From positions 62,001 to 126,000 of the forward strand of contig JAEWMB010000002.1 of assembly GCA_023457255.1 (NCBI GenBank): a stretch of DNA of 64,000 bases, given 5' to 3'. The notes beneath the pieces are model-generated. The model did no database searches and was not told the origin of the DNA. It worked only from the letters and a program-made list of their open reading frames with translations. The DNA is from Bacillota bacterium. Its GTDB lineage: Bacteria > Bacillota > Clostridia > Lachnospirales > Lachnospiraceae. Numbering within the stretch: the stretch's first letter is position 1; the number at the start of each line of letters is the position of its first letter. Shown here one piece after another: positions 44,838-52,929 of the stretch. The translations under genes were made by a program, and so were the position numbers.

Positions 44838-45464
44838 ATGAATAAAAAACGAGTGATTATCTTAGTATTAGCAGTTCTTAATGCCTTACTTTTAATTGGT
44901 ATCCTTCGGTTGCCAAAAAAAGAACCGAAGGTGAAAGAAATCATAGAAACACAGGTTACTACGATAAATGCGATAGATCAGACGGAGGCAATGGAACATC
45001 CTGATTTTGTGAAAGAAGAATATGCTGCTGCCATACCAGAGGGAGAAAATATTGCACTTGGGAAGAAAGCTACCTCAGATAGTTTTACTCAAAGTTATAC
45101 AGCAAGGAAAGTAACGGATGGTATTGCCACCGGAGTTTCTTATTGGGAAGGGAGCCCTAAGAGTTATCCCAATATCATTACATTAGACCTAGAAGAGGTA
45201 AATTCTATCCATACAATACGGGTCTGCCTTTCTCCAATGAGTATATGGGGTAAAAGGACACAGGATTTTTCTGTTTTAATCAGTAATGATAATGAGACAT
45301 TTACAGAAATAGTGCCATCCAAACAGTATACGTTTGACCCCGATAGGGGAAATGAAGTTCAGATTAAGTTAGATAATATTGAGGCTCGTTACATTCAGTT
45401 ATCTATTACTGCTAACTCTGGTGCAGCGGCCGGACAAATTGCGGAGTTAGAAGTGTACCAGTAG
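44838..45464 (+). CDS. Membrane-anchored F5/8-type (CBM32-like) carbohydrate-binding protein
   Basis: The protein has 208 residues from the ATG at 44838 behind GGAGGG. One N-terminal hydrophobic helix (about 4-24) is followed by a short linker and one discoidin-type jelly roll: ENIALGKKATSDS, ARKVTDG, YWEG, ITLDLEEVNSI, RYIQLSI and the closing AELEVYQ. No enzyme domain is present. It probably displays a sugar-binding module on the cell surface next to the beta-helix enzyme encoded just upstream. Confidence 0.82.
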   Translation: MNKKRVIILVLAVLNALLLIGILRLPKKEPKVKEIIETQVTTINAIDQTEAMEHPDFVKEEYAAAIPEGENIALGKKATSDSFTQSYTARKVTDGIATGVSYWEGSPKSYPNIITLDLEEVNSIHTIRVCLSPMSIWGKRTQDFSVLISNDNETFTEIVPSKQYTFDPDRGNEVQIKLDNIEARYIQLSITANSGAAAGQIAELEVYQ

Positions 45465-45510
45465 CATTAGCTTTTTGCTATGAGATAACACCTAAAGGAG
45501 AAGGTGGGAT

Positions 45511-47613
45511 ATGAGCAAGAGAGATCAGAAAAGGTCAGTCGGAAAGAAAAGAAAAGTAATACAGCCGCCGCTGCATAGTGTCGGGATAAAATTAATTGCG
45601 GCAGTACTGGTACCAGTGGTATTTATTATTATCCTTGGAATATCCTCCTATCTGTCTTCTTTCAAGGGACTCATTGAAAGTTATGAAGAATCCAGTTTAT
45701 CTACACTACAGATGATGACGGATTATTTTAAACTTGGTTTTGAATCAGTAAAAACAAAGGCAATACAAATTAACAACAATGATGTCGTTAAGAAATATTA
45801 TTCCGGTTATTATAAAGGGAATAAGGTGGAGGAAGCAGAGCAGGAAAGAACGGTAAATAATATGCTATCTTCAATTGCGTTGTCGGATAGTGTAGTAGAG
45901 AATATCTATCTTCTTGCGAATTATGGTACGGAACTTTCCACGAAGGGAACTGCACTGAATAAGGCATATGAATATTTTCTGGAATCAGAAGAAGGGATCA
46001 ATTTTCAAAATCAAAATTTAAAACTAAAGTGGAGCGGATGGCATAATTACTTGGATGAGAGTACCGGTGTAAAAGAGGAGGCTTATGCCTGTTCTCTAAG
46101 TTTTAGCTTGTATAATAAGAATTACAAACAAATTGGACTCTTAGTCTTTGATATTCGTCCGGACTTTATTGTAGATGCCATGAAAAAGACTGGAATCAAT
46201 GAAAATAGTTTGGTTGGTTTTGTTACCGGTGATAATCGGGTAATCCTTTATGGACAGATGGAGGAGGCTGCCGGAGAAAGCGGAGAGGAGGCTAAGCTTA
46301 AAGAGCTTGCCTTATCATCGAAAGCGCAATCAGGAAGTGGATATCAATACATTGATTATCAAGGAGAGTCCCATCTCTATCTTTTTACCAGTTTGCCGGA
46401 ACAAGATATGAAAGTATTTGCCGTAATCCCAAAGAGCATGGTAACAAAACGTGCCGATGATACCTTACGGTTAACGATAGGAATTGTTATTCTGGCAAGT
46501 TTGATAGCTATCATAATTGGAATACGCTTTGGTTCCGGAATTAATAAAGTGATTCAAAGTGTAAATGAAGTATTAAAGAAAGTATCGGAAGGAAATTTGA
46601 CAGTTAGCACAAAGATAAAAAGGAAAGACCAATTCTTTACGCTTTCAGGAGGAATTAACAAAATGATACATGAGATGCGTGAGATGATCTATCAGATATC
46701 CTCGGTTGGCGTCTCCTTGTTTGAAACCGCCGGTACTTTGGAGGACCACACTAAGAATCTCTTAGAGACAACAAGGAACATTGACAGTGCGATGATTGAG
46801 ATAAAAGACAATGCCAGATTCCAGTGTGAAGATACAACGAGTTGTCTAAAACAGATGTCATACCTTTCCACGCAGATTGAGGTTGTGAGCCAAACTGCAG
46901 TAAACATAGAGAAAATCTCAAAGAAATCCAAAGCTGTGGTTGATGAGGGAATCGTGATTGTTCATGATTTATCCGAGAAGGCAAAAGATACGGTAGAGAT
47001 AACCTCGGTAGTAATAGAGGATATAAAATTATTGGAAGAAAAGTCACTTTCCGTACATATGATTGTAGATGCTATAAGGGAGATATCAGAACAAACGAAC
47101 TTGCTTTCGTTAAATGCGTCCATTGAAGCTGCAAGAGCGGGAGAGGCGGGAAGAGGGTTTGCTGTAGTTGCACAGGAGATAAGAAAACTTGCGGAGCAGT
47201 CACAGGTGGCTACGGACAAAGTGTCCGATATCATTAAAGAAATAGCAATACAAACAAAAGAGACGGTATTGCGTGCGAATGAAGCAAAAATAATTATATC
47301 AACAGAGGAAGAAATCCTACATAAAACCGTCACAGTATTTCATGAAATCAATGAACAAGTTGGCTGTTTATCTGCAAATATGCTTCCGATAACAGAAGGT
47401 ATCCGAAAAATTGAAGGAGCCAAGACAGATACCTTAAGAGCGGTAGAAAACATCACTGCATTATCAAAACAAACGGTCATACATACGGATGAACTTAGTA
47501 AATCAACAGCAAATCAATTAAGCACGGTTGAATTATTAAGCCAAAGTGCTCAAAAGCAGCAAGAAATCTCCAAGGAGCTAGGAGAGCATTTTGCACTCTT
47601 TCAGGTGGAATAG
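45511..47613 (+). CDS. Methyl-accepting chemotaxis protein
   Basis: The protein has 700 residues. Helix 1 (about 28-50) and helix 2 (about 325-345) bracket an external sensing domain of about 275 residues of dCache-like size. A HAMP domain follows (NKVIQSVNEVLKKVSEGNL), then a signalling domain whose hairpin tip EQTNLLSLNASIEAARAGE lies near residues 527-545. It signals to CheA. Its place at the end of the sugar locus suggests that it senses the same carbohydrate, perhaps through the binding protein. A terminator follows. Confidence 0.93.
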   Translation: MSKRDQKRSVGKKRKVIQPPLHSVGIKLIAAVLVPVVFIIILGISSYLSSFKGLIESYEESSLSTLQMMTDYFKLGFESVKTKAIQINNNDVVKKYYSGYYKGNKVEEAEQERTVNNMLSSIALSDSVVENIYLLANYGTELSTKGTALNKAYEYFLESEEGINFQNQNLKLKWSGWHNYLDESTGVKEEAYACSLSFSLYNKNYKQIGLLVFDIRPDFIVDAMKKTGINENSLVGFVTGDNRVILYGQMEEAAGESGEEAKLKELALSSKAQSGSGYQYIDYQGESHLYLFTSLPEQDMKVFAVIPKSMVTKRADDTLRLTIGIVILASLIAIIIGIRFGSGINKVIQSVNEVLKKVSEGNLTVSTKIKRKDQFFTLSGGINKMIHEMREMIYQISSVGVSLFETAGTLEDHTKNLLETTRNIDSAMIEIKDNARFQCEDTTSCLKQMSYLSTQIEVVSQTAVNIEKISKKSKAVVDEGIVIVHDLSEKAKDTVEITSVVIEDIKLLEEKSLSVHMIVDAIREISEQTNLLSLNASIEAARAGEAGRGFAVVAQEIRKLAEQSQVATDKVSDIIKEIAIQTKETVLRANEAKIIISTEEEILHKTVTVFHEINEQVGCLSANMLPITEGIRKIEGAKTDTLRAVENITALSKQTVIHTDELSKSTANQLSTVELLSQSAQKQQEISKELGEHFALFQVE

Positions 47614-47650
47614 TGTAAGCCATAGGAACAATTAAATCAAATAAGAGAGA

Positions 47651-47694
47651 AAATCACCATAGCGTATTAATAAAGTGCTGTGGTGATTTTTTAT
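47651..47694 (+). terminator. Terminator closing the sugar locus
   Basis: AAATCACCATAGC pairs with GCTGTGGTGATTT (one mismatched pair), followed by a T tract. Confidence 0.85.
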
Positions 47695-47716
47695 TGTATC
47701 TAAGTATAATAAAACC

Positions 47717-47731
47717 ACCGGCTAAGCCGGT
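47717..47731. repeat. Short GC-rich palindrome
   Basis: ACCGGCTAAGCCGGT forms a 6-bp perfect stem and has no T tail. It resembles other short intergenic palindromes in the window (496-507, 7815-7827, 50601-50615). Confidence 0.5.
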
Positions 47732-47969
47732 AGTATTAATTCGTTATATCCAAAGAGTAGTTACTATATTGGTGAGGGTAGAAAAATATGGAATTTGCCT
47801 GTAATTTATGCTAAGATGTTAATAAGGCAGCAAAGAAATAATGATAGGTATAATAAATCTTTCTAGTTTTAGAAAGGAAGAAAATAATGATTTTATTAGA
47901 AACTACATAGGAGTAAATTATGCGCCGGTCATAATATATTCAGCTACGTTTCATGAGAGGGAGGATTGG

Positions 47970-48314
47970 ATGTTAAAAAGTAAGATGGAACAGGAGAAGG
48001 AAATTAGGAAAGAATTAGATACTTTATACGAAGAATTCGGGTATCTATACAAAGATTACTGTACCAAAGAACAACAGGAAGAATTATCAAACTTAAAGAA
48101 AGAAGGGCAACCCCTGCCTGATAATTTATGCTATGATGCAAAATGTGAGAAGTTATATTATAGCATTCCATCGAGCTTATCGGCCGAAGAACTTGAAGAC
48201 CTAACAAAATTACGTTTGCTAAAGTATACCAGGAATATAAGTTATGCGGTTAACTTTATTGTACTGGTCATTGTTCTGGGGATTTTACTATCTATACTTA
48301 ATACCTTTCGCTGA
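47970..48314 (+). CDS. Small tail-anchored membrane protein, unknown
   Basis: The ATG at 47970 has a GGAGG site and gives 114 residues; an in-frame upstream ATG at 47841 would add 43 residues with a poorer context. The first 85 residues are acidic and Glu/Lys-rich with predicted helix (KSKMEQEKEIRKELDTLYEE). The last 25 form one hydrophobic helix (VNFIVLVIVLGILLSIL) ending in a short basic tail. I do not recognise a family. Confidence 0.65.
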   Translation: MLKSKMEQEKEIRKELDTLYEEFGYLYKDYCTKEQQEELSNLKKEGQPLPDNLCYDAKCEKLYYSIPSSLSAEELEDLTKLRLLKYTRNISYAVNFIVLVIVLGILLSILNTFR

Positions 48315-48502
48315 GGATTTATTGGAAAGGATGAATAACAAGGCTGGCAGTATGCAGGAGCGTTAAGAGCAGGCTATCTTTGAAAAAGAGGTTAGTTTGG
48401 CCCAATATAAAATCGTAAGCTATTATTTAAATAGTACACCGCAACGAAGTGACTATCATATAATATTACATAACATCGGTAACAGAATGATAGGAGGTTG
48501 TT

Positions 48503-49078
48503 ATGAGAGGTCGACCAGGCCGTCCGCAAGGACCTAACCGTATGAGTATAAATCGTGCACGGATTGAAGATATAACATTCCGGGGCAATCAGGGAAGAGT
48601 CACGATATCCTATGGGGTACCACAGCGGAATCAATTGATTTTAAAGCAGATACTGGTTTTACTTGTTGATGCGCGTACTAGAATATCAGGCAGCTTTGGG
48701 CAAAGAATTTCATTCAGGGATCTGCAGCGTGGTATGCTTGTAGATGCTATAGTTTCACCAAACTTTACAAGAAGTAACCCACCGCAAACCACAGCATTTG
48801 AAATTGCTGTAATAGGAGAAGAGCGTTACCCAACAAGGATTGAAAATATTCTAAGGGTGGATGTCAGAAATCAAATGATTCTAACCGGTAGTTCACTGGA
48901 TCCTTCAAGTCAAATCCGTTTTGTAGTAAATAATAGAACGGAAATCTTAGGACCAAGAGGAAATCGTATTACCTTGCCGCAGTTAAAACCAGGTCAAACC
49001 GTCATGATTACTCATGAGAATTTTATGACAGCAAGTATTCCACCGCAAACGGTTGCTATAAGAATTCAAGTATTATAA
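48503..49078 (+). CDS. Unknown protein with two tandem copies of a small beta domain
   Basis: The protein has 191 residues, behind an AGGAGG site. After a basic start (MRGRPGRPQGPNR) it has two related units, about 19-108 and 109-190. The shared pattern is R-I-E-(D/N)-I, then T-x-I-x-G-x-x-G-x-R-I, a hydrophobic position, G-x-x-V, and finally PPQT-x-A-(F/I)-x-I. The composition is beta-rich with no Cys, signal peptide or membrane helix. The repeat is visible directly; the function is not known to me. Confidence 0.75.
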   Translation: MRGRPGRPQGPNRMSINRARIEDITFRGNQGRVTISYGVPQRNQLILKQILVLLVDARTRISGSFGQRISFRDLQRGMLVDAIVSPNFTRSNPPQTTAFEIAVIGEERYPTRIENILRVDVRNQMILTGSSLDPSSQIRFVVNNRTEILGPRGNRITLPQLKPGQTVMITHENFMTASIPPQTVAIRIQVL

Positions 49079-49135
49079 GAGAAAGACAGATTTGTTACAA
49101 TTGTCAGGAAGTATGGTGTAAATGTTTAATGAAAG

Positions 49136-49195
49136 GAAATGGTTGAAGAGAATTATGATAAGAAGAATCATGATTTTATACAGCCATTTCTTTTT
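49136..49195 (+). terminator. Terminator after the tandem-domain gene
   Basis: GAAATGGTTG (49136-49145) pairs with CAGCCATTTC (49181-49190) with one G-T pair and further inner pairing, then TTTTT. Confidence 0.8.
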
Positions 49196-49274
49196 AACAT
49201 AACGGTCTATATGTCTTTTGGTGCTTCCTTAACATAGTATTGACGCTATCCTTACGTCACGCTTTATACTCCAA

Positions 49275-49288
49275 TTATCACGTGATAA
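49275..49288. promoter_or_regulatory. Perfect 14-bp palindrome
   Basis: TTATCACGTGATAA is perfectly self-complementary. It lies a few bases after TATACT (49265-49270), which has TTGACG at 49240-49245 but with a 19-base spacer. It could be an operator. Confidence 0.4.
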
Positions 49289-49771
49289 CTTGGAATCAGC
49301 AAAGATGATGGCAAATCTGCTATCATTCTTTTAGGGGCATATATATGCAGAACGGAGGAAGGATGAAAACATGGCATGAAACAGGCGATAATGGAATTTA
49401 TAGTCTGCGATAGGAGAAAGGAAAATGTGGAATCATATATTTAAATAGCATGAAATGCCTTGTACTTTTGCAGAAAATAAATAATTTTAAAGAATATTGA
49501 AGTAAGCGTGATAAAAAATAAGAATTATACTGAATGTGAAGCGGGAATAAAACACTTCCTGACAAGAAAATAGGTTTATCGAAACAAAAAAAGAGATAAA
49601 TAGTTATATTACGTAATAATAAAATACAGGGAAAGAAGTTCTTTTTATCGGCATTCAAAATTAAGGTAAAAAATGATACCAAAATTAATTTCATAATAGC
49701 AAAAAAGGAGAAAGAAACTCTACAAAATGTGAATTAATGTATAGAAATGTAAAAAAATACAAAGGAGTGTT

Positions 49772-49800
49772 TGACATATAATTCCAAACGTCTTATAATA
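49772..49800 (+). promoter_or_regulatory. Perfect consensus sigma-A promoter
   Basis: TTGACA at 49772-49777 and TATAAT at 49795-49800 have the ideal 17-base spacer. The predicted start is about 39 bases before the following gene. Confidence 0.88.
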
Positions 49801-49845
49801 AATATAGGGATATCAAAATTTAACATATGGGTATACGATTAAGGG

Positions 49846-50202
49846 GTGAATTTATTGAAGAAAGTTATTTTCATGCTAATGATAACGTTATGTTTATCAG
49901 CTTCAGTTCATCCAATGGAGGCGTTTGGAATTATACCGGCATATTCAGAGGAATCTGACAATGGAATTGATAGCGTAACCGTATTACAGTCCATGGTATT
50001 TGATACCTTCCTGATAAAATCGGAACCCTTGCCTAGTGAGCAGGTGAAGCCGGTTGAAGAGAATCCTGAACAAGAAGAACAGGCGGATACAGAGGAAACT
50101 CCTGCTAAGGTAGATATTATTTATATACTACTTGTGCTCATCGGTTTTATGTTGTTAGGAGCCTTTATGCTTCATGCGAAGGATAAAAGAAAAGATTTAT
50201 AA
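49846..50202 (+). CDS. Small secreted or membrane protein, unknown
   Basis: The protein has up to 118 residues. The start is GTG at 49846 or TTG at 49855; the latter has AAGGGGTG at better spacing. It has an N-terminal signal-like helix (VIFMLMITLCLSASV), an outside segment, an acidic Pro/Glu-rich linker (about 65-90) and a C-terminal helix (IIYILLVLIGFMLLGAFML) with a basic tail. This is the layout of a type I membrane protein. The perfect promoter upstream and the strong terminator downstream show that it is a real, well-expressed single gene. Confidence 0.7.
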   Translation: MNLLKKVIFMLMITLCLSASVHPMEAFGIIPAYSEESDNGIDSVTVLQSMVFDTFLIKSEPLPSEQVKPVEENPEQEEQADTEETPAKVDIIYILLVLIGFMLLGAFMLHAKDKRKDL

Positions 50203-50213
50203 AAGGGGATGAA

Positions 50214-50271
50214 AAAGGCCTGCTACAAGTAAGTTTTCTAACTAGTTAACTTTTTGTAACAGGCTTTTTTT
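50214..50271 (+). terminator. Terminator after the small membrane gene
   Basis: AAAGGCCTGCTACAA pairs with TTGTAACAGGCTTT (small mismatches), with inner AGTT/AACT pairing and a long T run. Confidence 0.9.
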
Positions 50272-50576
50272 CATACCAAAAAAATCCTATGTTTCTTGCA
50301 GCAGCATAAAATAACCGAATTTGACGGATAGAAAATAAATCAAAGAAAAGATGCTATGGAGAAAATAAGAAGAATGACCTAAGCATTTGATAGTATTTTT
50401 CGAAAACAAAATATAAAAAATTCTTTTTTACACATAAATTCCAGTTAAATTATGCAAACTATTGATAGCATCTGTAGCATTAGCAGTGCAATATATTTGA
50501 CAACAGAAGGTCGTAAAGAATATGAGCCTATTGTTGTAAAGGAGAAAGAGTGAACGATTTTTAATCTTTCACCCAC

Positions 50577-50615
50577 CAAGTTTGTGCTGCGCCAAACTTG
50601 AGCATTCGCTGCTCC
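50577..50615 (+). repeat. Two adjacent hairpins upstream of the flavoprotein gene
   Basis: CAAGTTTG (50577-50584) pairs with CAAACTTG (50593-50600), and GAGC with GCTC at 50600-50615. They lie in the leader of the next gene, 30-70 bases before its start. The remainder of 50272-50576 shows no gene. Confidence 0.55.
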
Positions 50616-50645
50616 TAAAAGATAGTCGCAGCATGGAGGCTATTT

Positions 50646-52439
50646 ATGAAAAGGCGTATTGTTGCAATCGCCATGATTGCAATCATGGCATTTGTATTAA
50701 TGTCTTGCAGTAAAAAGGAAAATGAGGGAGGAGTTACACCCTCAGCCACGCCTTCCGCGGGCGGAAGGTTTACACCCGGAACTTATGAGGGCAAAGCCTC
50801 CGGGTATGGCGGAGAAATAACCGCAACCGTTGTCCTTAGCAATGACCGAATTGAATCGGTTACTGTATTTGGTCCAAATGAGACGGAGAATATTGGATCA
50901 ATTGCAGTACGTGATTTACCAGCACAAATTGTGGAGCAGCAATCAGTTCAGGTTGATGTTGTAAGCGGGGCAACTACAACAAGCAAAGCAATTATTGAAG
51001 CAGTTACAGCGGCATTTGCCAGCGCTGGTGTTGACGTATCAACGTTGACACCAGCGGAACCAAAACCAAGGAAAGAAGCAAAACAGGCAGAAGAAGCAAT
51101 AGCGGTTGACGTATGTGTCCTCGGTGCCGGTGGGGCAGGAATGACGGCGGCGATTGAAGCAAAGGCAGCAGGGCTGTCGGTCGTCATCTTAGAGAAGATG
51201 CCAATGGCAGGTGGGAATACCGTAAAAGCGACCGGTGGAATTAATGCAGCGAATACTCCTCTTCAAAAAGAACTTGGGATTGCAGATACGATTGAGAGTT
51301 TTGTGGAAGACACCATGAAAGGTGGAAATTATATAAACAAGGAAGCGTTAGTCCGCACAATGGCTGAAAATTCCTCGGATGCAATTGCTTGGCTGGACTC
51401 AATCGGAGCACCGTTAGTGGAATTATCTTATTCCGGCGGTGCTACTTTTAAGAGAATTCATGCCCCTAAGGGGAGAGCTGCAATTGGAAATTACATTGTA
51501 AATACATTTTTAAATAATATAGAGAGTAATGAAATTGATATACGTTATAATACAAAAGCAACCGAAATTTTGATGGATCAAGGTAAAGTATCCGGAGTGA
51601 TTGCGAAAGGAAAAGAAAGAGATTATAAGATAGCGTGTGAAGCTGTCATTTTAGCAACGGGCGGATTTGGTGCGAATGAAGCTATGGTGGTGGAATATGA
51701 TAAAAAACTTGCTGGCTTTAAAACCACGAATGCGCCGGGAGCTACCGGTGACGGTATTAGGATGGCACAAGATATTGGTGCTAATGTTGTTGATCTGGAA
51801 CAAATTCAGACACATCCAACCGTTGAGCAGGAAACCGGTATTATGATTACAGAATCTGTTCGTAGTCAAGGTGCAATTCTAATAAATAAAAATGGCGAGC
51901 GTTTTTATAATGAGTTAAGTACAAGAAACTTGGTGTCCAATGCAATTATGCAGCAAGAAGGCAGTTATGCTTATCTGATTTTTGATCAACAGCTTAGGGA
52001 AAGTTTAAGTGCTGTTGAGAGTTATGTCAATGCAGATATTGTGAAGGAGGAGAATAATCTTTTGAAACTTGCAGATGATATTGAGGTAGATCCGGATCAA
52101 TTAATCTCGACTGTGTCAGAGTGGAATAAGACGATTATGAAAAAAGGACAAGACTTATTTAATCGTACCACCGGAATGGAGACAACCATTTCAAAAGCTC
52201 CTTATTATGCAATCAAAGTAGCACCTGCAATTCATCATACGATGGGTGGAGTTGAGATTAACACGAAGGCAGAGGTTATCTCTGCAGATGGAACGCCAAT
52301 TAATGGACTATTCGCAGCCGGAGAAGTTACTGGCGGAATTCACGGAGCGAATCGTATCGGCGGCAATGCAGTCTGTGATATTGTAGTATTTGGCAGGATT
52401 GCAGCAAAAAGTGCCAAAGAATATGTGGAAGCACACTAA
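50646..52439 (+). CDS. FMN- and FAD-containing fumarate reductase-like lipoprotein
   Basis: The protein has 597 residues. The lipobox LMSC places Cys21 as the lipid anchor, so the protein is extracellular. Residues about 43-130 are an FMN-binding domain with SGATTT (Ser107-Thr112), the motif for covalent FMN attachment to Thr112 by ApbE. Residues about 150-595 are a flavocytochrome c/fumarate reductase domain: GAGGAGMTAA (FAD), QTHPT, ESVRSQGAILINKNGERF, HHTMGG and NRIGGNAVCDIVVFGR, with the catalytic Arg and His residues in place. Related Gram-positive proteins reduce fumarate or urocanate outside the cell with electrons from the membrane. The acceptor here is not certain. Confidence 0.92.
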   Translation: MKRRIVAIAMIAIMAFVLMSCSKKENEGGVTPSATPSAGGRFTPGTYEGKASGYGGEITATVVLSNDRIESVTVFGPNETENIGSIAVRDLPAQIVEQQSVQVDVVSGATTTSKAIIEAVTAAFASAGVDVSTLTPAEPKPRKEAKQAEEAIAVDVCVLGAGGAGMTAAIEAKAAGLSVVILEKMPMAGGNTVKATGGINAANTPLQKELGIADTIESFVEDTMKGGNYINKEALVRTMAENSSDAIAWLDSIGAPLVELSYSGGATFKRIHAPKGRAAIGNYIVNTFLNNIESNEIDIRYNTKATEILMDQGKVSGVIAKGKERDYKIACEAVILATGGFGANEAMVVEYDKKLAGFKTTNAPGATGDGIRMAQDIGANVVDLEQIQTHPTVEQETGIMITESVRSQGAILINKNGERFYNELSTRNLVSNAIMQQEGSYAYLIFDQQLRESLSAVESYVNADIVKEENNLLKLADDIEVDPDQLISTVSEWNKTIMKKGQDLFNRTTGMETTISKAPYYAIKVAPAIHHTMGGVEINTKAEVISADGTPINGLFAAGEVTGGIHGANRIGGNAVCDIVVFGRIAAKSAKEYVEAH

Positions 52440-52450
52440 GGAGGTTGCAC

Positions 52451-52606
52451 ATGAATAATCATAATACATTTGCTTCAGAGAAAAAAGAGCAAAAGAATCA
52501 AAACGAAAAATTTAACGGTGCCACACAGAAGGTTAAAGTTGAAAACCAAAATCAGACTCACAATTCGAAAAAGGAAGGAATTGCACCAATCAATCGTGCA
52601 AGATAA
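52451..52606 (+). CDS. Small hydrophilic 51-residue protein, unknown
   Basis: An ATG stands 7-8 bases behind AGGAGG, 11 bases after the flavoprotein gene. The product is rich in Asn, Lys, Gln and Glu, has no Cys and no hydrophobic helix, and ends GIAPINRAR. Directly behind it is a strong terminator, so gene and hairpin together look like the end of a transcript. The composition recalls small spore or disordered proteins, but I do not recognise a family. Confidence 0.65.
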   Translation: MNNHNTFASEKKEQKNQNEKFNGATQKVKVENQNQTHNSKKEGIAPINRAR

Positions 52607-52612
52607 ATTAGG

Positions 52613-52662
52613 AAAAGGAACCAGTGCAAAACGTTCATTAAGTTTTGCCGGTTCCTTTTATT
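52613..52662 (+). terminator. Terminator after the 51-residue gene
   Basis: AAAAGGAACC (52613-52622) pairs with GGTTCCTTTT (52650-52659), with inner GCAAAAC/GTTTTGC pairing, then T-rich sequence. The 52663-52929 region holds no gene; three GTGAAA units occur near 52809-52831. Confidence 0.88.
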
Positions 52663-52929
52663 TATGGTAAAAGAAAAGATCTCAAAAGCATGTTTTTGTT
52701 AGAATAAACCAGCTAATTTATTCTAACATACCTCAAAATATATGTTATAATAAATTAGCTTTATTTTTACTCGATACATTCTGAAAGACTTATTAATTAA
52801 GAAAAAATAGTGAAACAGTGAAATAGTGAAATGGAACCGAATCAAGCCAAGACTATATAAATTATTCTAATGAGCAAAACTAAGAATAAGAATAGCTTAA
52901 ATTATATAAGAAAGAAGAGGAAGAACGAT

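Larger units (their letters stand above)
49079..49771. other. Gene-poor AT-rich stretch
   Basis: Apart from a terminator (49136-49195), a 14-bp palindrome (49275-49288) and a doubtful 16-codon frame at 49363-49413, I find no coding region. Frames on both strands are broken or of odd composition. It may be the remains of a lost gene. Confidence 0.6.

Noticed and set aside
49363..49413. 16-codon plus-strand frame with GGAGGAAGG before the ATG
   Set aside because: Spacing to the ATG is too short for a good ribosome site, and the peptide has no supporting feature.
49398..49694. 98-codon minus-strand frame
   Set aside because: The translation is a Phe/Leu/Tyr-rich string typical of AT-rich non-coding DNA, with no start context and no recognisable domain.
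52805..52835. Three tandem GTGAAA-containing units
   Set aside because: Too short and imperfect to be called a repeat array; probably simple sequence.
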